The translations under genes were made by a program, and so were the position numbers. From Bolinopsis microptera (lineage: Eukaryota > Ctenophora > Tentaculata > Lobata > Bolinopsidae), in the NCBI RefSeq assembly GCF_026151205.1, contig NC_087081.1:16480837-16544836 (forward strand): a DNA stretch of 64,000 bases, given 5' to 3'. A model generated the notes under the pieces. That model worked only from the letters and a program-made list of their open reading frames with translations, was not told the origin of the DNA and made no database searches. Position 1 is the first letter of the stretch, and every line of letters begins with the position of its first letter. Positions 45,890 to 56,300 of the stretch are shown here, piece by piece.

Positions 45890-48655
45890 ATCTGTTGTTT
45901 CGAGGGCCACATCAAACCTTTCCTCGTATTCTCCACTCTAAGATACTATATTCAATAAAAGGGAGCTTTCAAAATGGAGCAATGATTCAGAGAAAAAGAG
46001 GAAAGTAGCTAAAAAAAAGGACAAATGATGTCATTTAAAAGAGTCACATTCTAAATCGACCTCTTTATAAACGCCTTAATAAAGTTTGTACCATAACATA
46101 TATAAGTTTCATAACAATTGTAATGTATAACTACCTATCAGTTACATATATTATATCAAATCAGGAGATAACAATATAACATACTATAATATATACCATA
46201 ACAATAGTATAATTATTAATTACGTCCAAACCCTGAAGACTTGGACGCAAAAGTAAACAGTTTTGATGGATTAATTTTAGAATATGGAATATGTCGTAAA
46301 CTTGACTTGACAGCTTTCAGTAGACGCTTTCTCTATGATAAACTATTATCGCAATATAATATATTCAAACAATTATCATTAAAGGGCTGATAACTATAAA
46401 AATGGCCATAATACGCCAAATTAACTACTTTAAATACCAACAAGCAAAAATCTGTATAAAACATACTTTAATTGAGCAAAATAGCTACTATATACAGCAG
46501 TTAGCACGTGCACAGTTAACACGTGCACAGTTAGCACGCAGTGAGTACGCTTTGAAAAGTGAGTTAAGAAAATAAGTTAGGTGAAAACAAATCAATAAAT
46601 TAAAGCGAACATGAAAAATCATATCGTATTACATATTCAAAATTAAAATTTTAACTTGTGCTCCAACAATCATAAGTTATAAAAACGTAACGCGACGTAA
46701 CCATGGAAACGCGACGTAACGCGAACGGTTTCAATAAAATCGAGTAGACAACGAACTTTCATATCACATGACAAAACAGTTAATCAACTAAATCATAAAA
46801 GAATTTAACAACGAAAATTGGTAAATAGAAATTATTTAATGCTGGAGGATCATAGAAAAACTATTTTTAAGAGATTTCTAAAGTTTGGATTTGTACCACA
46901 ACACGTATTACTACTGGTAGTAGTAGTACTAATAATAGTAATTATTCTGCCCAAAATAATCAAAGACCACGCCAATCATGAGAAAATTTACAGAATTAAA
47001 AAGACGAAATCGTTAACCATCATACACATACATAAGTAAAACAGGGCATTTGTTGATCTTGGATGAGAATTATACAAAAGAAGTTAAAAATCCAATTTGG
47101 CATCTTATTATAATTGTTAACGAAAACTATGGATGATGCAACATTTACAGAGGTAAGTTAATCGACAGTCGACTGTCGTCATGAAAAAGTTCAGTCTGAA
47201 ATCAATTTGGAACAACCTTTCCCTCTTATTTAGAATCCCTTATTAGTTAATAAAACGTTTATTTTAAACAATAGTAATACGAATAGCACATGCAATTTGA
47301 CTTTCTAAAAGATTGTAACTTATATCATAACAGTACATAAACTTGGTTTAATAAGGGAAAAATAGATGATAGCATAATAAAATATGAAAGTAAATAAATT
47401 AATTTTAATTATCATAACATGAAAAGCTGTCAAGCCAAGGTTTCAAATTTAATGAAAAAATATTGTGATATTTTAGATATTATTTGAAGTATACAAATAT
47501 CAATATTTGGGCAAAGTAGTCCACACGAAGCCAACCGAAAAGCAAATTTAGAGTATCAGTGCAGAGGAAGCCGCACCGAGTTAGCTATGATAAAGAGCAA
47601 TGGCAGCAACAAACAACTTAGCAGGTTACTAAGCGACTGGTTACTAAGCAGGTTACTTAGCAGGTTACTAAGCAGGTTACTAAGCGACTGGTTCGTCGGA
47701 CCAACATTTGCCATCTTACCCACCGAGAGGGTAGCACGTGACCACCTGTAATTCTACGACCCACTTCACAAGAACACAAAATACCATCCTCGCATCCTTC
47801 AATCCCACACTCAGATCCCACAAAACATCACCCTGTTTCTCACGTGACGTCACCACAACAACACGTGACGTCACGTGACAACATCGCCCTGTTTCAGGCT
47901 CAACTAAACAGTCTCTAAAAACGCATAACATATATAAAACTTGTTGATTGTTTAATCAGATGAACTAACATTATTTCATAACCACAAAACCCAATGATCA
48001 AGCGCCCAAAATTTGCAATCACAGGAAAAACTTAAAGAAAATAATCGTAGATAATATGTAACGGTATGAAACATGCAGACATGAAAGTGTAACCAGTTAC
48101 CAATTTGTAACAAGTTACCAATTTGTGTAACTAGTTACCAATAATATAAAGTTCAAACGTTATTAAACGTGGCAACCACCAACAAACAGGAAAGATATAA
48201 ATTGACTAAGATAATCGTAAAAGCTACCAGAAACACATTTTAATGAACATCACAGAAAAGCAAATTTCTTAGAAAAGTTTAATTACCTAGGTTCCGTTAT
48301 TAGATTTAAGTAAATAAGGATTCACCCTGGATGGAGCTGGAGGGCAGCATCAGCCGGCTTTTAAATGGCTCTTGACCGGCTCTTGACCTGCACTTGACGG
48401 GCGGTACTATTGTCCCAGCAGCCTCCAGCCCCCTACACGCTATAAAAACTCTCCAGGGAGAGCCTAATGTAAGGGATACCGGGCAATTTCAACAAACGGG
48501 TGACACAACAATAAGTTACAATATAGCAAAATAAATTTTTATCAATATAAGTGTACTTTACGTGGTAAAAAGAACAGTTTGTCCTCGTTACACGTCTTAC
48601 AAGACCGAGATAAACATTTCAGACTTTTCTGTTGTACCACATGAGCAATGCTGGA
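45890..48655. other. AT-rich intergenic region
   Basis: No gene is recognised. Notable short items: GCACGTGCACAGTTA repeats (46502-46540), ACGCGACGTAAC repeats (46688-46720), GGTTACTAAGC repeats (47622-47690), E-box/CRE clusters at 47733-47880, and a TATAAAA preceded by GC-rich DNA at 48441, which could be a core promoter but has no visible gene. Confidence 0.4.
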
Positions 48656-48659
48656 TCAG

Positions 48660-49128
48660 AGACTGATTAGAGACTAAGTCAGAGACTAAGTCAGAGACTA
48701 AGTCAGAGACTAAGTCAGAGACTAAGTCAGAGACTAAGTCAGAGACTAAGTCAGAGACTAAGTCAGAGACTAAGTCAGAGACTAAGTCAGAGACTGAGTC
48801 AGAGACTTAGTCAGAGACTAAGTCAGAGACTAAGTCAGAGACTAAGTCAGAGACTAAGTCAGAGACTAAGTCAGAGACTAAGTCAGAGACTAAGTCAGAG
48901 ACTAAGTCAGAGACTGAGTCAGAGACTGAGTCAGAGACTGAGTCAGAGACTAAGTCAGAGACTAAGTCAGAGACTAAGTCAGAGACTAAGTCAGAGACTA
49001 AGTCAGAGACTAAGTCAGAGACTAAGTCAGAGACTAAGTCAGAGACTAAGTCAGAGACTAAGTCAGAGACTAAGTCAGAGACTAAGTCAGAGACTAAGTC
49101 AGAGACTAAGTCAGAGACTAAGTCAGAG
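48660..49128. repeat. 12-bp tandem array, about 39 copies
   Basis: Unit AGACTAAGTCAG with a cluster of AGACTGAGTCAG variants near 48913-48945. The minus-strand ORF (SDLV repeats) follows from the period. The unit is a near match to the AP-1-like TGAGTCA in variant copies. Confidence 0.95.
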
Positions 49129-50140
49129 CTGTATTTCATACCGAATGTTAATTTGAAGAGCGAGCAACCTCCCGCAGAACCAGCATTGCTCTCTGTGAAC
49201 TGGTAGACCTGATGACCAATATAAAGGTTTGTAAGTTACTAATCAGAGTATGACTATCAAAACATAACAATACCACGTGACGTCATCACAACACCACGTC
49301 ACGTGACGTCATCACAATACCACATGCATTTACAACACATGCTATAAACTACCGCGTGTTCTTATCTACCATCTTATATTATATCACATTTTAAGAGACA
49401 ATTATCTTTTCTATAGCAAGATTTTAGGCTAACATTACACTGCAATGGTGCGTTGATAGTCGAGTCTAGCAGACATGTGTACGATGAAAGTTACAAAAAT
49501 GAGATCCATTATCTCCAGAGGGGATAGTTGACTCAATACCACGTGACGTCATCACAACACCACGTGACGTCATCACAATACCACGTGACTGGACTACCAA
49601 CGAAACTAAAAGAGATCAACGTAATCAACTTTAATAGATCAACCCAAAACAACGTTTAATACAACTAGCAATTTTGTTACAAAAGAGACATTTTAGCGTA
49701 TTTCTAATTCTCCTCGTAGTTCTTGTTTTTGCTAATTTTAAGCCCATATCTTCAATAATCACTAATACTGCATTGGGCAACAAGGTCTGACTTTCTAAAA
49801 ACACGCATACATATTGCTAGACACCAGTTGTTTGAAAGATATATATATTAATAAGGGCGAACCACAATTAACCTGTGATCAAGAGGCCGAGAAACAAGAA
49901 GGGAAGTTATCAAATATTCTGTTTTCAGACCGTTAATCTGCATCACAAGTTAATTTTGGCCCACCCTGTATATTCAACATAACATAAATGACTTAGAAAA
50001 AAAGATAAGAAATATCTCGTCACACGATACAAATCACTAATCATAATAAGCTAACAAAATGTTATGGCAAGAAAAAATATACGTTTTATTCTATATATTT
50101 CTAACAATTACAAAGATGCAAATTTGCAAAATATCTTATC
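49129..50140. promoter_or_regulatory. E-box/CRE composite sites downstream of the FUBP-like gene
   Basis: CACGTGACGTCATCACAA occurs at about 49275, 49298 and 49537-49575; in each, CACGTG overlaps TGACGTCA (the cAMP-response element). No gene is recognised otherwise. Regulatory role is inference. Confidence 0.4.
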
Positions 50141-50141
50141 A

Positions 50142-50147
50142 TTTATT
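50142..50147 (-). terminator. Polyadenylation signal of the long FUBP-like isoform
   Basis: AATAAA on the minus strand, about 100 bases beyond the TAA at 50249. Confidence 0.6.
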
Positions 50148-50248
50148 ATTACAAACGAGCGTTCAGAAAGTTTGGCGGAAGCCAGGAAGGTACCATGTGC
50201 CGGGTTGGCAAGGAGCCAGCAAGTTCACTCTCAAGATGACGTCAGGAA

Positions 50249-50327
50249 TTAGGATGAGTTAGGAGTGGTAGTGTTGGTCTGGCTGGGCGGGGACTGTTGA
50301 CCCATGTTCAGTGGGGACACACTACCG
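50249..50327 (-). CDS. FUBP-like terminal exon (long isoform)
   Basis: Acceptor CTCCTCTCAG, phase 2 in, 25 codons GSVSPLNMGQQSPPSQTNTT to NSS, then TAA at 50249-50251. Confidence 0.8.
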
Positions 50328-53300
50328 CTGAGAGGAGTACTGATAAGAACTTTCTACCGAGCAACATTCAACAACCTAATAATTTCGAAATGCTGAAAAA
50401 AAACATGTAAAGAAAAAGTTCAGCAACAAAATAAACAACAAAAACGAACTATGAAAAGAAGTTTCAGAGAAATGAGACGCGCACAAACCTAGCAAGAGAG
50501 GAAGCAATATTCATGTTGGTGAGAGAGTTGGAGGTCTGCAGTCCGGAGCTGTTGTTTCCACTGCTCATTGGCAGACTCAGTCCGGAGAGACCGGACATGG
50601 ATGTGTTGTTCATGCCGGGGTTATTCAGTCCCACGTTGTTCAGACTAGAGCTAGAGTTGGAGCTCACCAGACCCGATGTGGAGAGTCCACTTAGAGAATT
50701 TATCCCAGAGTTCATCCCACCGGACATACCAGAGTTCATGCCACTAGACATTCCGGAGTTCATCCCACCGGACATACCGGAGTTCATGCCTGCGCCCATC
50801 CCGGGATTCATTGATCCCATAGAACTGATTCCGGAGTTCATGCCGGAGTTCATCCCAGAGCCGCCCATACCAGACATACCAGACATACCAGACATGCCAG
50901 ACATGCTGGACATGCTGGACATGCTAGTTATATTAGAGAGACCTCCCAGGTTCCCACCTCCATTCACACCACTTCCACTGGACATGCCACCCATAGAACT
51001 GGAGCTCATACCGTTGTTCATGCCACCTGGGAATAGTGTGCTAAGTTAGACAGTTAGACTATCATCTCGGTGTGAATCTCGGTGATTTGTTATTTTCATC
51101 ACCTCTAATAAGCAAACGTCTCTCACTCAGACATGAAATCTACAAATTACCGCGCTATATGCGAACTCTTCTCCAAAATAAAAATTTCTACTTTGTGTAT
51201 GAGAGTAATGACATTGTGACGTGGCCAACTTGTGTGGATTCTAGCAAATGTGTCACGTGGTGTAAATACTGTTCTCTGATTGGTTGGTTTGTGTCACGTG
51301 GTGTAAATACTGTGCTCTGATTGGTCAGTTTCCAAATACTACTCACTGTTCAGACTAGATCCAGATCCAGCCCCCAGACTCCCGAAAGCGGACTGCATAC
51401 CGCCCATGTTGCCCAGCGAACTAGACATACCGGGTCCACCTCCCATCCTCTCACTACCTCCACTGGACATGCCGGACATGCCGGACATGCCGGACATGCT
51501 CTGTTGCTGCATGTTACCGGACATCCCTTGCTGCTGCTGCTGCTGTTGTTGTTGCTGCTGCATGTTGTTGGAGGACTGGCTCTGCTTGCAACTCTGCCAC
51601 CACAACTGTGCCGCCTGGACAAGTGGTATTTAGATACACTCACATAGTTTTAAAACATTTTACTTAAACATTTTACTTTAACATTTTTAAGAGATTGAAG
51701 AGAAAAGATAACAATTAGGAGAAGAAGGAGAATATTGTGCGAGGGACCCCGATAAGAGATAACATTCAGCATACTCACGTCGTTACCGTAGACACTAGCA
51801 ATAGTGGTGTACAGTTGGAAGAGCTGTTGGTCAGTAGGCTGAGGGTTTTGTTGCTGTTGGACCTGCTGAGCCGCCTGCTGCGAGAAGGGAGGCGTTAGGT
51901 TACCATGGTTACCACCACCTTCCTGAATAAATAGTGGGCCACAATCAATTTCTTATCTCAAGATAATATCAAGGTGTTAGTAAGGTGTTAGTTATTGATA
52001 TTAACATTACAAATGGAACCACCTTTAAAAATGAGCAAGGGTAAGTTATAACTTATATTGCTGCTCACAAAGCAGAGAAGACTGATAACAAATAGAGGAG
52101 AGAAAGCAGCAGCTGTTATAATTATCATTTAGATGATCAGGTGCCAGCTATTTCAGAGGTATTATCGTTACGAGTAATACTCTTATTGGACTATGTTCGG
52201 AATGCTTATGTATATGGAGGGATGAAAAGTAAGCCTATAACTTTAAATAGTTGCTGATACCTTGAGGTAGCTAATACTGTAATATTGTAACTGTCTTCAG
52301 AGTAAAATCCAGTGCAAAGATACTTTTTTCTTGGTTTATTTTATTCAGTCATTTATTAATTATTCGGTTATTTCATTGTACATTAAGTGATGAATAAGTA
52401 AGTTAAATAAAGTGTGAAATAAGATTGTAACAAACCATATCGACCTGTTGATGCTGCATCTGCTGCTGCTGCTGTTGCATTAACTGTGCTATCTGGTGAT
52501 AGAACTGGTACTCTCCACTCGCTGAAATTAAATAGTTGTCACGTGGTGTAAATACTGTGCTCTGATTGGTTGGTTTGTGTCACGTGGTGTAAATACTGTG
52601 CTCTGATTGGTTGGTTTGTGTCACGTGGTGTAAATACTGTGCTCTGATTGGTTGGTTTGTGTCACGTGGAGTAAATACTGTGCTCTGATTGGTTGGTTTG
52701 TGTCACGTGGTGTAAATACTGTGCTCTGATTGGTTGGTTTGTGTCACGTGGTGTAAATACTGTGCTCTGATTGGTTGGTTTGTGTCACGTGGTGTAAATA
52801 CTGTGCTCTGATTGGTTGGTTTGTGTCACGTGGTGTAAATACTGTGCTCTGATTGGTTGGTTTGTGTCACGTGGTGTAAATACTGTGCTCTGATTGGTTG
52901 GTTTGTGTCACGTGGTGTAAATACTGTGCTCTGATTGGTTGGTTTGTGTCACGTGGTGTAAATACTGTGCTCTGATTGGTTGGCTTGTGTCACGTGGTGT
53001 AAATACTGTGCTCTGATTGGTTGGTTTGTGTCACGTGGTGTAAATACTGTGCTATCTGGTGATAGAACTGGTACTCTCCAGTCGCTGAAATTAAATACGT
53101 CAAAATAAATTAAACCTTTTTAAATTTAACTATGAAGCAGGGTTATAACTTATACCCAACCATGAACCTGTCAGTCTGAGGTGCTTTCGTTTTAAAAGTT
53201 TCGAATTTGGGACAGTTATTAAGTGTTCAGAGCGGGTGGTCATGGTACCCGTCCGACTAGACTACACCTCTGTAGTAATTAATTTATTTAAATGCTATAT

Positions 53301-56300
53301 TTCATTTAAATTCCACGTGATGTTGTTGTAATTGGAGGGTATAACTATCTGGTAGCACATGTTTTATTACATCTTGTGACTAGAATCTATCACACCACAT
53401 ACAAACTGTTTAACTCTAGCAAATAGTTGAATCGTTTTTAAACGCCATGTCGGCAATATACTCTAAATACTTTTATATAACAGCAGGACGAATAAGGTAC
53501 TAGTAACTAGAGTACAGGTATTTGTGGGGGAATCCTTTTAATTTGAGATTTTAAACATCCGAAAGATAAATACTAGAGTACAAGACGTATTTGTGGGGGA
53601 ATACTTTAAATTTGAGATTTTAAACATCCGAAAGTTAAATACTAGAGTACAAGTATTTGTGGGGGAATCCTTTAAATTTGAGATTTTAAACATCCGAAAG
53701 TTAAATACTAGAGTACAAGTATTTGTGGGGAAATCCTTTAAATTTGAGATTTTAAACATCCGAAAGTTAAATACTAGAGTACAAGTATTTGTGGGGGAAT
53801 CCTTTACATTTGAGATTTTAAACATCCGGAAGTTATACAAAGGTTCCCATTCCATTACACTGTAGCCTACACTACATTCCCCAGAATAGTCATATACACA
53901 TCATCATTAGTCTCAATTAGCCACAACTAACTGTATTACTTCTCTTCTGCCCGGTTCAAGGTCCAACCAAACGTCAATGTAACTACAGTGTAACATGTCC
54001 ACTTTAACTAGTGTTAGTAGAATGTAACATGTCCAGTGTAACTACAGTGTAACATGTCCAGTGTAACTAGTGTAAGTAGAATGTAACATGTCCAGTGTAA
54101 CTAGTGTAACATGTCCACTTTAACTAGTGTTAGTAGAATGTAACATGTCCAGTGTAACTAGTGTAAGTAGAATGTAACATTTCCAGTGTAACTAGTGTAA
54201 CATGTCCAGTGTAACTAGTGTAAGTAGAATGTAACATGTCCAGTTTAACTAGAGTGTAACTAGAATGTAACTTGTCCAGTGCTGGCAGAGCTCAGTGCTC
54301 ACTCTATTTCTAACATGTAGTGATCACTCAACAGATTATGAAGGAGCATGTCACTGGCATGCAGCCGGGGAATGCCAAGCATGCGAGAGAGAGAGAGAGA
54401 GAGAGAAAGAGAGCGGGAGAGAAAAGGAGAGTATGGTGGTAAGGTGGCTGAGATTAATATTTGCTTGCCATGTCACACACTGGAGCAAGGACTGGATGAG
54501 CTCTTGTGGCCTGGTGAGGAGACGAGCTTGAAGGCTGTACTGCAGTGTTGTTGAATAAAGAAAGCAACTTGTATACTTGCAATTGGGAGGCGGTTAGAAA
54601 CGTTCTTACAAAGGGGAGCTGATTAGGTCCTTCTAAACTGACTGGTTAATAGCCAGACTAGCACTGCGTCACCGACGGAAAGTGCGGACATATCAGAGCT
54701 AGAGGCCAGGCCTCACAGGATCAGGAGTGTCACAGGAGTGTTACAGGAGTGTTATAGGAGTGTTACAGGAGTGTTACAGCGGTGTATTTTGCTCAGCTGT
54801 ACAATGTACATTCTAGAGCACTGTGGTTCACCGAACTTCAATATTTAAGGACCCTAGATTGGATCCGTGCAGCTTGACAATTTACCTTTTTATAAGACAA
54901 GTTTAATATTGAGACTCACTTGAACTGATTGAAATAAAGTGTAAGAACACAGATCTGTGTAAGATAAAACCAGACTAGCTCCAATCTCACAGTGAGGAGG
55001 ACACTTAACAAGCACGTTAGAGTGGCAGGCGGGAGTGGCTCACTGTCAGGATGGTGTAATGATACTAGGTACACAGGCCGGCAAGGTGGCTAATGGAGGA
55101 GAGAGAACTACTCACCATTATACAGGCCCATGTGTACCTGGATCAGAGAATGTGGCCTCATATCAGGGATGGAATGAGATGTTGTGGTACTTATTATTCT
55201 GCGTTTAGTATGTATCCTTATCATGCAGAAAGCGGGAGAAAAGCTTTTCATAACGTACTACTGAAGGTTGTCTGCTTAAACAACTGAAATTCAGTTTCAG
55301 ACTTGACTATTCATTTTAAGTGCTCAGCGTTCCCAGGTCTCTGTACGGTTTATAACAGTCTCACATGTTAATGTTCATAAGCTTGAGAGAGAGAGAGCAC
55401 TAACTTCTTGTGTTACTAATTGAGAGGCAGTAACTAGTCACAGTGACTAGTTACTCTCCTGGAAACATAACAGCATAGCCAATAAGTCTGGCCCGCTTTA
55501 GTGGGTTAAGTGTAGGATTCATCAATTTCGATCTCACCAGTTTAATTTTCATAGTTGCCAAATAAGAAACTGTCATGGTATTATGTACGTGACGTTTTGT
55601 ACGTGTGTTCACTGTTCATTCCGAGACTAAAGATCTTTCATTTCCAATACCATACCACATTATAGACCTTAAAACATGGACATTGGACACAATACACACA
55701 CACACACACACACACATACACACATACACACACACCGCATTACACATTGAGTGAGGTCCTTAGCTGTGTAGCGTAAAGTATGGGTCATTTACTATTTACA
55801 CAGACAATCTACACAGTACAGCACTCCATTTTGGAAGGTTGCCAATAGGTAACTGTTATTAACCGTGGAAAGGACTAAGGACTAGTTACATTGTCGGATA
55901 TTGGGTGACCCCTCTCTACGTCTGACAGTAGAACTACTGTCTGAAACTAATAGTTCCAACCTAATCTAACAGTGATGTGGTATTCTGTTATCTATCCTTC
56001 AAATCGCTACATTTACAAAGCAGTCATACAGGGATATGTTTATTATTTATGGACGATTTGACAAAATAAATCAGAACGTCAACGAGAAAATCATTCATAA
56101 TTAGATAATGCATTAAAATTAGATATTATGTTAATATTAAAATACAATTATATAATCCTGATAATTTGGTTTATGGATCAGGTGATAAGCCCGCTACTAA
56201 TACAAGATGATTTAATGAAGTCCTGTAATCTGATCCCAAATAAAGGAGAGCAAGACAAATTACCACTGAATATTAAATATCAGAAGTTTTAATGTAAACT

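Noticed and set aside
47622-47690. GGTTACTAAGC repeats as interstitial telomere
   Set aside because: The unit is not a TTAGGG-type repeat and only a few irregular copies exist.
50513-51049. 178-codon plus-strand Pro/Glu/Met-rich ORF
   Set aside because: Opposite-strand shadow of the FUBP-like Gly/Met/Ser exon.
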